Shown here piece by piece: positions 28,783 to 40,375 of a stretch of 64,000 nucleotides of DNA. Below the pieces are notes generated by a model, which had not been told where the DNA came from, did not search any database, and saw nothing but the letters and a program-made list of their open reading frames with translations. Each line of letters begins with the position of its first letter. Within the stretch, counting starts at the first letter, position 1. Origin of the DNA: Microglena sp. YARC (lineage: Eukaryota > Chlorophyta > Chlorophyceae > Chlamydomonadales > Chlamydomonadaceae); NCBI GenBank assembly GCA_022414725.1, contig CM039462.1, forward strand, positions 40,025,668 through 40,089,667, read 5' to 3'. Both the position numbers and the translations under genes were made by a program.

Positions 28783-31260
28783 AAAACGTGTTCATGTATA
28801 TAAAATACAATAATTCGTCAAGCTGCGTAGCACAGTTGGAGTCCAATCGGACATTATATTAATTCTAGAGTGTAACCATTATTATTAGTCATCATATCCG
28901 GAAGTCCCCCTTCACTTGACTCCATCAGGCCGCAGGCAGGTTTGGAATCCAATAGGGGCCTCCCTTATAATCAGTGGGGCTTATAATAAGGGCCCCTTTT
29001 GTAGACTGCGACTCGTGGGACAGCAGGATCTTGGTGATGCTTCTTGGTTACAAAAATATAAGATGGCGCGATGCTCCGTACAATGAACACGTAGCAGAGC
29101 ATCTCAGAAGAGCTGTACACGCCAGCGTTACATCCAAGAGGCGTGGACACAGCCACAAGCTGGCAGGTTACAGCCACTAGCTGGCAGGACACGTGACTTT
29201 GCGCGTTACATGGTACGACCTCTTAGTCGCACCATATGGCACTATGAATAAAGCAGCATTTTACTAACTGGAATTTGGCGTGAAAAATTCTACTAACCCA
29301 CCTAGTAAAAGTTGGGGCGCTGTTTAGTAATAATCGGACACCCCATAGTAATTTAAGTTTACTAACTAGGATTTGATGGTTAGTAAACTAAATGGAGATG
29401 GTTAGTAAAATACCGGGAACCCTTCATGGAATATCCCTCCTTGATTATAGGGAATTTGGTCCCGGATTATAGAATTTAATGCTTGACATACCCTTTCCTA
29501 ATTCTGTAAATCCGGGTCCTGGGTTCCGGGCTAGGTCAGGTTCCGGGTATTTCAGGGATCGGGTACCGTTTTTTTCAGCCAGTGCTTGCACTGGAGACTT
29601 TGGATCGTTCGAGATGTATAGATGGATTGCAATGTTTTATTTACAAAGACTGAAAAAAACGAATTAAAAAAAGTGATAATGAAAAATAGCTATTATGATT
29701 TGGCCGTTACAAATTCTCCTCATTTGTTGGGGAAATTGTACCCCTGAATTGGCCTGGAAAATGGTACTCTGTGCTCTGCTGTGCTCTGACTACTATAATA
29801 CTATTAAAACACATTTAATTGCTGACAGCGCAAAGGAATATTTAAGTGGTTACAGTTTAAAACACATTTAATATCCCATACTCACATATTGATCTATAGG
29901 CCTAAGCATACATAATATCCTGGTTGTCTTCAGGCTGCTAATAGGCTATTTAATAACATCATCTGGTCTATGTCTGCCCTGGTGACTTTCCCCAGCTGCG
30001 GCATACGGAAGGGTCCCCTTAACACCACGCCTCTCCAGGCGTTATCTTTTTTTACATCATCTGATCACTTATTTAAACTTTCTCATCATAATATTTCCGT
30101 AGTACAGATTGCATACTGCAATCTACAGTGTACCAGGCAGCATAGAGGAGAGGAAGGAGCCAATGACTCTGTACGGTGTAACTTATGTGATCCATGTGCA
30201 AAATGCATGTTTTTCTAAAGCCTCCCCCCAAAAACAGCATCCTGGGGGGCTACGCCCCCCGAACCCCCCTTGTGTGAGTGGCGCATCGGGCCGGGCTTAC
30301 GCCTACAGCACCGTCCCAGAATGAGGCTTGGACTTCACTTGTGGCTACCAACTTGGCCTGAATATTTCTGAAAACAAACTGACTATGCCTGATGTAGAAA
30401 TAAATACACTCAAGGAGGCAAGGACCATGTGTAGTGATGCGCTTTGGTCCGTTCGAGTACGAAAGACTTGTGCACATCATCAGTCTCAGCCTCTAGCTAC
30501 ACCAAAAACAGATCAGGGTACTTCAAATGGCCAAATTGGCCAGCGCTTTAGTGCACTTTGAAAACAAAAAAACTGCGCTTTGTAGCGCAAAAAGCGCAAA
30601 AATTGCTTGCAGCGCCCACAAGGGGTTGCAAAAAACTGCGCTTAAAGCGCAGAGGGGGTCAAAAAGTCAGCGCTCAAAAGCTCAAAAGCGCGCGCTTTGA
30701 ATTACCCTGAAACAGATCATCCGGAAAGATAGTCTGAGCTATTTGCGTTTCAACAAATCCTATGCAGCGACGCAAGCGACGCGGAAAATTGGCGGAGAGT
30801 GTTGGCAACGGAACGAAAGATGGCAACGATGGAGCTGACCGAAGCGAGTTAGTTATGGGACCGTTGGATGACGTGTCAGGCTTCAAGATTTTTTTCGGTC
30901 GGACGGACAAATGGGTAACCCTGGGGGCTCCCGCCCCCTTGAAGAGGGGCTCCGCCCAAAACTATTTGCAGTTCATCCGGAAAGATAATCTGAGCTATTC
31001 AAGTTCAAGTTCAACCGTGGGAAAATTGAAAATTAGAACATCCAAGAATTGTCACAATGATCTGTAAGGCCACGGTGGGACTACGGGAACCGGATCGTAA
31101 GTATGCGGTGGTCAAGCCAACATTGTATCTAGATTCCAGTTACCGTGCCGGTCGACGACCCTCTGGACGAGCCCAACCGCACTCAAGGGGTTCCAACCCC
31201 GCACCTGCTGCGATCTTTCTCCAGGGTTGCTCTGCCATTGATCCATTCGGTTTGGATCGG
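28783..31260. other. Flanking DNA shared with copy 2, no gene recognised
   Basis: Nearly identical to 57001-57738 plus 62308-64000. It holds repeated TTAGTAAA/TTTACTAAC motifs (29260-29410), a GGGGGGC-TAC-GCCCCCC hairpin (30243), an AAAGCGC-rich tract (30570-30700) and a dispersed 200-bp repeat with G/C hairpins (30765-30965). Short open frames (e.g. 28974-29180) are conserved only because the DNA is duplicated. Confidence 0.7.
30765..30965 (+). repeat. ~200-bp dispersed repeat ending in G/C hairpins
   Basis: Begins near GCGACGCGGAAAATTGGCGG and ends GGGGGCTCCCGCCCCC then GGGGCTCCGCCC. A diverged relative is at 35140-35345, a near-identical copy at 63540-63735 (part of the large duplication), and pieces of its start occur inverted at 32112-32140 and 36930-36970. 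Confidence 0.65.
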
Positions 31261-31529
31261 TGAAGTACAACTGGAAAGATAAGCTGAGCTATTTTGCAAG
31301 AAAAGAAAGGAAGATATTCAGGGTTTTCTTTACGTTAACCTTCCCCTCCGTAGCGATTCTGGTTCCGGAGCCATCAGGTTATCTAGTATGTGCAATAACA
31401 AATAAATGAAGAGAGTCTTCCCATCCAAGAATTGCAGGAAATAACTCTATTCAGGTACCACAGGTACCTCTATCTGTCTCAGATTCTTGACACCGTCCAC
31501 AGTCCAGCACTTCACAAGTACAATCCGAT

Positions 31530-32060
31530 CATATGGCAAATTGGCAACGGCCTGGACAAGTCATTGAACTGTATAATTCTCTTAGCTCCCTGGTTCCCGT
31601 CGGTATCGCATGAGAGTGACTTCGCATTTGAAGACGGTGAGCAACCCAGAGCAAAAACCATGTAACAGTACAGAAGCCAAATGGCCTCTCCAACACATTG
31701 GAGCTCACAGCAACTACTTGATAGTAAAGGGAAGGGTGGGGGGGGATTCTGGCGTAAGTTACTAAAACAATATATAATAGTACTGCCTCAGTATATTGTG
31801 TGCGCCAGTGTATGACCTGGACACGTCTCTAAACTGTCTAATCCTCTCAGTGTGCTCCCTGGTTTCATAGGTTTCCTTGGCCTTGGGGTGTGGTGGTGGT
31901 GGTGTGGGTCTCGGTGTGTGTGTGTGTGTGTGTGGGTGGGTGTGGGTTTGTGGGTGGGGGGGGCATGGTGGGTTCCTTGGCCTTGCGTGGGTATCGCACA
32001 GGGGGACTTGGAAATAGAAGACGGTGAGCAGCCCAGACTTGACTGAAAACCACGTAACAA
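31530..32060 (+). repeat. Two diverged copies of an exon-like segment, second split by GT-rich microsatellite
   Basis: 31545-31663 and 31815-32055 share GGCCTGGACA, CTCCCTGG, GGTATCGCA, GAAGACGGTGAGCA and CA(T/C)GTAAC in order. The first copy is open in one frame (GLDKSLNCIILLAPWFPS) to a TAA. The second is interrupted by GGTGTGG/GTGTGT repeats at 31885-31965. Product not recognised. Confidence 0.55.
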
Positions 32061-33151
32061 TCCAATCCAATATTGCTGGCTTCGGTCGGATTGATTCCGT
32101 TCCCACCTGTCGCTCAGATAACACTCTCCGCCAATTTTGTGGGTGAGTGTGACTGTGGGTGTGGGTGTGCGCAAGGTACAGGTAAGCAGGTATGTGATGG
32201 GTGTGTGTGGGTGAGTAACCCACACACACCCATCATATACCTGCGTGCCTGTTTGTTTGCGTAGCTCGCGACACTGCCTAGGACTTGTTCTTTTCGGCTA
32301 CCAGCACCAGCTTCTAGCAGCTTACTTGAGACTGCCACTGCCGTCCAAACCCAAAGATTCCAGGAGCAATAGAAGGCTGAACGATATCAGCTTCCAGGTG
32401 CCTAGGTTGCTGAAGGTTTGGCTAAAGAGAGAGCCCAGGAAGCTGCCTAGAAGCTGCTGCTCATAGCTGAACAGAAAACATATTTGCTACTCCGCACTGC
32501 TATTTGCTATTCCCCACTGCTATTAGCTACTCCGCACTGCTATTTGCTACTCGACTGTCAACACTCCAGTGTGGGGGCAGGAATTGGGGCTTCATGGTCT
32601 CCAGAAAGTGTGAGCGCCAGCCTCTGACAAAGGCTTCAATAGCGGAAGGATCAAGGCCGCCTACAACTTTGTCAGCATGCGAAGTCCTGCAAGGAGGTCC
32701 GTGCAACATTGTTAGCATGTGATGTGATGTGACGTGATGAGATGTGATTTGATGCAAAGTCCTGCAAGGAGATCCGCGCAACATTGTTAGCATGTGATGT
32801 GACGTGACGCGATCTGATGTGATGTGATTTTAGTTGATGTGATGTCCTGCAAGAGGTCCGTGCAACTTTGTTAGCATATGTGTGTTACAGTCCAGGGGTA
32901 GGCCATGTGATGTGATGTGATATGATATGATGTGATTTGATTTGATGCCCCGCAAAGAGGTCCGTGCAACTTTGTTAGCATGTGATGTGATGTGATGTCA
33001 TGTGATGTCCTGCATGGAGGTCCGTGCAACTTTGTTAGAATGTGATGTGATGTGATGTGATGAGATGTGACGTGCTGTAATGTGATGCGATGTGACGTGC
33101 TGTAATGTGATGAAATGTGATGAGATGCGATTTGATGTGATGTGATGTGAC

Positions 33152-34207
33152 TAGGGTTGGGAAGCAAAACGTTATATTTTTGATTTGTATATGCCGTATA
33201 AACGTATGAACGTATGCGTATAAACATATGAAAACGTATGAGGGAAATTAGACACTTCTCGAGAAAATACTTTTACATGGGTTTAAAGTTATTGCCGCGT
33301 AGCTAATTTCATTGGCAACACATATCAACTCTCAAAAAAAAAATCGGACAAGTTTAGATTGTCCAAATCTCAGAACATAAATCACGACCAGAAGCGCGTC
33401 GATCGAGAAGCGCGGTGCCAATCTAAGGGAGCCATTCACTGCCAATAATATTGACATACTGTCTATGTATTATGTTCACGTTGCACTAGGCTCAAGATAT
33501 CTTTCTAGGCAGCTTCCTGAGTCAGCTACAGGTGTCAGAAGTATGTGAATATGTTGCAGCTTCTAGGCAGCTCCCTAAGTCAGCTACTGGTTCAGTCCTC
33601 AAGGCCCATGGCATCCAAGGCCACCTCCTCATCAACGTAGACCTTGTTCGGCAAGGTCAGCGTTGGCAGCTATGTAGATCATATTTCCCCCCCTTTCAAC
33701 GGAGAGGTTGGCCCTCAGCTTTGTGTACACCCGCCCAAACTTGGAGAAGAAGCCCGGTGCCAATCTAAGGGAGCCATTCAACACCAGTTGGTTTAGTATA
33801 TAACTATATACGTGTATAATACTAAAACTATATTGCAATAGTGTCCATGTTCAAATTGCACTAGGCTTGCACCATCAATCCACCGAGCCCTCATGGGAGC
33901 TCAATGGAATGGAAGGCTATGTGACACTCTGATATATGTGCCTGATATGTGGCTATCTAAATCAGAATTTGGGCAAAATTTAAACAAAATTGTACACTCG
34001 AAAGGATTAATTTTATTGCATAATGTTATAGAGTTGGTCAGTAGCTTTCCAATGAGCTATCTAAATCAAATATTGAATGAAAAACGAGAAAGTTAAATGC
34101 CGGGAAGCGTGCTGTACTTTTCGACGTACACTACTCATACGTATGAATATGTGTTTCGAGAAAAAATCATACGTATGAATATACGTTCATATGCCGGCCC
34201 AACCCTA
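33152..34207 (-). mobile_element. Short hAT transposon with intact ends
   Basis: Ends TAGGGTTGGG (33152) and CCCAACCCTA (34207) form the terminal inverted repeat. It is flanked on both sides by the 8-base duplication GATGTGAC (33144-33151 and 34208-34215), the hAT target size. Subterminal ACGTATGAA motifs occur at both ends. An internal transposase remnant lies on the minus strand. At 1056 bp it is non-autonomous. The target lies within a TGATG satellite, so part of the 8-base match could be background. Confidence 0.8.
33590..33800 (-). pseudogene. hAT transposase C-terminal dimerisation remnant
   Basis: Minus-strand FFSKFGRVYTKLRANLSVER followed by NMIYIAANADL matches the hAT dimerisation motif (FS..G...T..R..LS.E....L.F...N). 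The continuation (NKVYVDEEVALDAMGLED, then stop) is in another frame, so the fragment is broken. No catalytic D, D or E region remains. A related 36-base piece (GTGCCAATCTAAGGGAGCCA) also occurs at 33416-33435 within the same element. Confidence 0.7.
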
Positions 34208-34914
34208 GATGTGACGTGATGTGATGCCCTGCAAAGAGGTCCGTGCAACTTTGTTAGCATGTGATGAGACGTGACGTGATGTGACGTGATGTGATGTGAT
34301 GTGATTTGATATGAAACCCTGCAAGGAGGTCCATGCAACTTTGTTAGCATGTGATGTGATATGATTTGATTTGATGTGATGAGATTTGACGTGATTTGAT
34401 GTGATGTGATTTGATATGAAACCCTGCAAGTTGGTCCATGCAACTTTGTTAGCATTTGCTAGTGAGATGATGTGATATGATGTCCTGTGATGTGATACCC
34501 TGCAACTTTGACACCAACGATAATGAATGGGAATGGGAATGGTAGCAAAAGCCTTACACGACAATGCTACATGCCATACCCGGCCTAACAGCACCCGGTA
34601 TTACGTGGATATAGAGTATATCTGAAGTGCCCTCCAAATATAAGGCCATACACGAATTAACTGCACCTAGTATTATTGGAATCTACAGTATACCAGAAAT
34701 GTTCTCCATTCCTTACCATACCCGACATTAATGCTTCCCGTATTACCACAAGCTACAGAATTGCTTAAATGTTATCCAATTCCCTGCAACTTTGACAGCA
34801 TGTCATTTGATGCAAGGAGGTACATGTCAAGCGCACGGAGGCTTGAACATGGAGAAGGTTGGATATGTTGGAGGAAATCAATATGGCAGGTTTGCATTCA
34901 ACCTCTGGAGTGCG

Positions 34915-35045
34915 GGAGACACTACCCAACAACAAAACCACCACCACCCACCCACCACCACCCACCGTCCACCACCCGACAACAACACCCACCACCACCC
35001 ACCCATCTACCACCCACCACCATCCACCAACCAACAACAACAAGA
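34915..35045. repeat. CCACCA/CAACAA microsatellite
   Basis: Low-complexity run that generates spurious histidine/proline/threonine frames. The neighbouring 34520-34900 shows no gene. Confidence 0.9.
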
Positions 35046-35524
35046 GTTTTGCATTCAATCTCTGGGGGAGACACTAGCTCAGGAGGAAAATCAACAGATA
35101 TCTACGCACAATAACAAGCAACACAAGTCCAAGACGCATCACAAGCTACGCGGAAAATTGGCGGAGAGTGTTGTCTATCAGAGCGAAAAGTGGCGCCTGA
35201 ATTGAGTGCAGCGGACTGAAGCTAGGGTTTACGACAGGGCCAGGGGCCAGTTAGAGTCAGGGCTGCGTTGGGGCAAACAGCCAGCACAACAAACGGACAA
35301 CGGGGTGACTCAGGGGGCACCTGCCCCCAGAAGGGAGGGTTCTGCCCCCCACCCCACCCCACCCCCACCCACCCCAAAAGATAAGACACTACAGGCATTC
35401 AAGCATGCGCATGAACAAGAATAAAAACGTACAAACATGCACATTCACATGTACACATGCACACACACACATGCACACACGCACATCCACACAAACACAG
35501 GCAGACGTAAGTAGGCAAGGAAGG

Positions 35525-35597
35525 TTACCAATCTGCTTGTGGCTTCCTGGGCTGAGCCTTGGCAGCCTGCTCCACCAGCTCTGGAGTGAAGATGTTA
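35525..35597 (-). pseudogene. Duplicate of the terminal exon end (TPELVEQAAK... stop)
   Basis: The minus strand reads FTPELVEQAAKAQPRKPQAD, W, then TAA. It is a diverged copy of the 3' end of the exon at 35697-35885, including the stop codon and some downstream sequence. It lies in a tandem duplication of about 170-200 bp. Confidence 0.6.
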
Positions 35598-35696
35598 CAG
35601 GCACTCAAGCATGCGCAAGAAGAAGACAAAAACATACAAGCTTGCACACATACATATACACACGCACACAATTAGGCATACAAATTACCATTCTGC

Positions 35697-35885
35697 TTAC
35701 CATTCTGTTTGCGGCTTTCTAGGTTCAACCTTGGCAGCCTGTTCTACCAGCTCTGGAGTGAGTTGCTGAACATCAAAATAGGACATCAACACAGCTTCCA
35801 AATGTTCAAGCCTGTCCTCTGGGATGTTGGCCCTGGACTTGGGGTTCATGAGAGCCCTCGCTGAACTTTTGAGCTCGGATAGATC
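35697..35885 (-). CDS. Terminal exon of an unidentified minus-strand gene
   Basis: Preceded by a CTTAACCACAG acceptor and open from phase 0 to a TAA: it starts DLSELKSSARALMNPKSRAN, has LEHLEAVLMSYFDVQQLTPE in the middle and ends KPQTEW. This is 62 residues with helical, amphipathic character. The upstream exon at 36641-36736 ends in phase 0 (RKFSHDK). The protein family is not recognised. A GTAAGC directly at the stop could be an alternative donor, but the duplicate copy keeps the same stop, which favours a true end. Confidence 0.55.
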   Translation of the reverse strand, partial: DLSELKSSARALMNPKSRANIPEDRLEHLEAVLMSYFDVQQLTPELVEQAAKVEPRKPQTEW

Positions 35886-35923
35886 CTGTGGTTAAGAGCA
35901 TGTATGAAAATGCATGTGAGAGA

Positions 35924-36310
35924 GGGAGGGGGGGGGGGGGAGGGGAGGGACTTGGGGTTCATGAGAGCCCTGGCTAAAATTTTGAGCTCGGATAGATCCT
36001 GTGGTTAAGAGCATGTGTGAAAATGCATGTGAGAGAGGGAGGGGGGGGGGGGGGGGGGAGGGACTTGGGGTTCATGAGGGCCCTGGCTGAACTTTTGAGC
36101 TCGGATAGATCCTGTGGTTCAGAGTATGTGTGGAAATGGATGCGGGATAGGGGGGGGGGGGGGGGGAGAGAGGGGGGGGGGGAGAGAGGGGGGGGGAGAG
36201 AGAGAGGGGGGGGGGGCGAGGGAAGGGGGAGAGAGAGAGAGGGAGGGGAGAGAGAGAGAGAGGGGGGCGAGAGAAAGGGGGAGAGGGAAAGAGGAGGGTG
36301 AGAAAGGGGG
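35924..36310. repeat. Amplified exon start with poly-G and GGGGAGAGA purine tract
   Basis: About 113-base units containing the minus-strand acceptor and the first 15 or so codons of the terminal exon (DLSELKS.ARALMNPKS) are repeated at 35833-35945, 35948-36060 and 36061-36130, separated by poly-G runs. Then comes an almost pure purine tract (36145-36310), prone to quadruplex or triplex formation. Confidence 0.85.
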
Positions 36311-36640
36311 AGGGAGTTCAACAATAATGAAGGCTACACGATGATCAAAGCAAACAACATCAAAGCAAAATTACGTTCCAAAGCAAAATGACAGAATCAT
36401 ACCAAATGACAGAATCATATCGTTACATACCAAAGCGAAATGACAGAATAACGATTGGCCATGCCACACACCTTGTCATGCGAGAACTTCCTTCCATCAT
36501 GCTCCAGGGGGATGATAGCCCCCCCACCCCCCCCACCACACACACACACACACTATTGGTGGTTGGCCCCAGTGAAAGCAAACGGGCTGGCCCCCTGAAC
36601 CTCACGCCTCGTAACAAGTTATAAAGGCCACGCCACGCAC

Positions 36641-36736
36641 CTTGTCATGCGAGAACTTCCTTCCATCGTGCTCCAGGGGAGCAGCATGCTCGATACCCAG
36701 ATTCTCCATCCGCCTTTGATCATGACTGCCACTCAA
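36641..36736 (-). CDS. Internal exon of the unidentified minus-strand gene
   Basis: 96 bases between a TGTGCAG acceptor and a GTGCGT donor, phase 0 on both sides. It encodes LSGSHDQRRMENLGIEHAAP and LEHDGRKFSHDK. A partial second copy of its 3' end with donor (GTGTGT) is at about 36471-36515. Upstream exons were not found, so the gene is partial or broken. Confidence 0.5.
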
Positions 36737-36978
36737 CTGCACATATCACCATGGTACATGAATTCAACATTAGTCACCGGATCACATTGTTAAATAGTTT
36801 TTTTATGAGTTACCGTATCACATTTTAATGAGTTTTTAAGAGTTTTTTTTAATGAGGTACCATATTATATTTGTATGAGATTTCTTTTTATGGGCCCACT
36901 CCATCGTTGCCAACTGCCGTTCTGTTGCCAGGACTCTCTGCCAATTTCTGTGTTGCTTGCGACGCTGCCTAGGAATTG

Positions 36979-37112
36979 TCACTGTAGCACGATCTCAGGG
37001 CCCCCGTCGGTAAAATTATTGTTTGGGGTTCAGTTCATCAGTGCTTTTTAGTTTTAGCCCTTTCTATCACGGTTGGGCCAGTCCCTCCAGCCCATTTGGC
37101 CTACCCCTGGAC
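36979..37112 (+). repeat. Dispersed ~138-bp repeat, near full-length copy
   Basis: CACTGTAGCACGATCTCAGG at the start and GGCCTACCCCTGGACAGTAAC at the end, aligning along its whole length to 11875-12012. Two further copies of the terminal CCTGGACTGTA lie at 37148 and 37686. Confidence 0.75.
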
Positions 37113-37189
37113 AGTAACAACAAACAAACATTGCCTGGTAGCCTAACCCTGGACTGTACCGTACTGCAACATGAGTATAGAGTACCAAG

Positions 37190-37465
37190 TATCATCATGG
37201 GGCTGGAGCTGGACTGGAGCACATTTGCTGGGGCTGGAAATCTGCTGGAGCTGGACACTTAATGTAGCTGTACATTTGCTGGAACATCTGCTAGACAGGA
37301 GCACGTTTTCTAAACCTTGAAATTTGCTACAGCTGGACATTGGCCAGACATGAGCACTTACACATTTTCTGTTGCTATATATTTTCTGGAGCTGTACACT
37401 TGTTGGAGCTGGGCATTTGTACATTTTCTGGAGCTGGAAAATTGCTGGGACATCTGCTGACCAGG
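37190..37465. repeat. Imperfect GGAGCTGGACA/TTGCTGGA repeat
   Basis: Short degenerate repeats of about 20-36 bases (GGAGCTGGACATTTGCTGG variants), about ten in total. Confidence 0.8.
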
Positions 37466-37559
37466 ACGCATTTGCCTTCACGCGGTGACAAACTCAACAC
37501 ATGAGACCCTTTAGCCTATTAGTTTCTTTACCCTAGTAGACTGCCTCTGTACTGTACTG

Positions 37560-40375
37560 TACAGCAACATGAGCAATACGACCCTGACCCTGACCCCGAC
37601 TTTGAGCACCTGACCCTACCTGGTGACAAGCTAGACACATGAGCACAAAGCTCTAGTAGTTTCTGTACCCTAGTAAGCTACCCCTGGACTGTACCGTGAA
37701 GCAACATGAGCAACACGACCTTGACTTTGACCCTGACCCTGACTATGAGCACCTGACCCTCCCTGGTGACGAACTCAACACATGAGCGACACGATCCTGA
37801 GCCTGACCCCACCCACCTATACACTGGCTTGACCTAGCCCGTGCATTGTACTGCGACTGTGACATGTACCTCCTGGATGGCGTGCTGCTTCATGTAACTC
37901 CACTGTCCCCTGATCCTGACCCTGACCCTGACTATGACTATGAGCACACGACCCTGACCCTGACCCTGACCCTGACTATGACTATGAGCACACGACCCTG
38001 ACCCTGAGACTTGACTGACGACTATGAGCACACGACCCTGACCCTGACTGACCCTGACTATTGAGCACACGACCCTGACCTGACCCTGACCCTGACTTGA
38101 CTATGAGCACACGACCCTGACCCTGACTGACTATGAACTGACCCTGACGACCCTGACTGACTATGAACACGACCCTGACCCTGACTGACCCTGACTATGA
38201 CTATGCACACGACCCTGACCCTGACCCTGACCCTGACTATGACTATGAGCACACGACCCTGACCCTGACCCTGACCCTGACTATGACTATGAGCACACGA
38301 CCCTGACCCTGACTATGACTATGAGCACACGACCCTGACCCTGACCTGACCCTGACTATGAGAGCACACGACCCTGACCCTGACTATGACTATGAGCACA
38401 CGACCCTGACCTGACCCTGACCCTGACTATGACTATGAGCACACGACCCTGACCCTGACTATGACTATGAGCACACGACCCTGACTGACTATGACTATGA
38501 GCACACGACCCTGACCCTGACCCTGACCCTGACTATGACTATGAGCACACGAACCCTGACCCTGACTATGACTATGAGCACACGACCCTGACCCTGACCT
38601 GATGACACTATGAGCACACGACCCTGACCCTGATGACTATGACTATGAGAGCACACGACCCTGACCCTGACTATGACTATGAGCACACGACCCTGACCCC
38701 TGACCCTGACCCTGACTATGAGCACACGACCCTGACCCTGACTGAACTGACTATGAGCACACCCTGACCCTGACCTGACTGACTGACTATGAGCACACGA
38801 CCCTGACCCTGACCCTGACCCTGACTATGACTATGAGCACACGACCCTGACCCTGACTATGACTATGAGACACACGACCTGACCCTGACCCTGACTATGA
38901 CTATGAGCACACGACCCTGACCCTGACCCTGAGACTATGAGCACACGACCCTGACCCTGACTATGACTATGAGCACACGACCCTGACCCTGACTGACCCT
39001 GACTATGACTATGAGCACACGACCCTGACCCTGACTATGACTATGAGCACACGACCCCTGACCCTGACCCTATGACTATGAGCACACGACCCTGACCCTG
39101 ACTATGAGCACACGACACCTGACCCTGACCCACACGACCCTGACCCTGACTATGACTATGAGCACACGACCTGACCCTGACCTGACTGACCCTATGACTA
39201 TGAGCACACGACCCTGACCCTGACTATGACTATGAGCACACGACCCTGACCCTGACCCTGACTATGACTATGAGCACACGACCCTGACCCTGACTATGAC
39301 TATGAGCACACGACCCTGACCCTGACCCTGACCCTGACTATGACTATGAGCACACGACCCTGACCCTGACTGACTATGACTATGAGCACACGACCCTGAC
39401 CCTGACCTGACCCTGACTATGACTATGAGCACACGACCCTGACCCCTGACTATGACTATGAGCACACGACCCTGACCCTGACCCTGACCCTGACTATGAG
39501 CACACGACCCTGACCCTGACTATGACTGATGACACCTGACCCTGACCCTGACTATGACTATGAGCACACGACCCTGACCCTGACTATGACTATGAGCACA
39601 CGACCCTGACCCTGACCCTGACCCTGACTATGACTATGAGCACACGACCCTGACCCTGACTATGACTATGAGCACACGACCCTGACCCTGACTGACCCTA
39701 CCCTGACTATGAGCACACGACCCTGACCCTGACCCGACCCTGACCCTGACTATGACTATGAGCACACGACCCTGACCCTGACCCTGACTATGACTATGAG
39801 CACACGACCCTGACCCTGACTATGACTATGAGCACACGACCCTGACCCTGACTATGACTATGAGCACACGACCCTGACCCTGACCCTGACCCTGACTATG
39901 ACTATGAGCACACGACCCTGACCCTGACTATGACTATGAGCACACGACCCTGACCCTGACTATGACTATGAGCACACGACCCTGACCCTGACCCTATGAC
40001 TATGAGCACACGACCCTGACCCTGACTATGACTATGAGCACACGACCCCCTGACCCTGACCCTGACTGACTATGACTATGAGCACACGACCCTGACCCTG
40101 ACTATGACTATGAGCACACGACCCTGACCCTGACCCTGACTATGACTATGAGCACACGACCCTGACCCTGACTATGACTATGAGCACACGACCCTGACCT
40201 GACTGACCCTATGACTATGAGCACACGACCCTGACCCTGACCCTATGACTATGAGCAACCCTGACCCTGACTATTATGACTGACCCTGACTATGAGCACA
40301 CGACCCTGACCCTGACTATGACTATGAGCACACGACCCTGACCCTGACCCCGACCCTAATTATGAGCACCTGACC
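37560..40375. repeat. CCCTGA/TATGAC satellite with alternating 32- and 44-base units
   Basis: From about 37900 the array is built from GACCCT repeats, then GACTATGACTATGAGCACAC. Units with two GACCCT (32 bases) and four GACCCT (44 bases) often alternate, a simple higher-order pattern. The approach (37560-37800) has the same words in unique sequence (GACCCTGACCCTG...GAGCACC). Many units lack one or two bases, which is either decay or unpolished long-read sequence. Confidence 0.95.

Larger units (their letters stand above)
32640..34520. repeat. TGATG satellite with conserved GCAACTTTGTTAGCATG core
   Basis: Stretches of (TGATG)n alternate with a core of CCTGCAAGGAGGTCC and GTGCAACTTTGTTAGCATG. 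Cores are seen near 32654, 32703, 32779, 32862, 32967, 33026, 34246, 34335 and 34440, with a single outlier near 34785. The array is interrupted by the hAT element at 33152-34207. Confidence 0.9.

Noticed and set aside
31762..32338. Histidine/threonine-rich minus-strand frames
   Set aside because: Generated by GT- and GGT-rich microsatellites; no motif or splice pattern.
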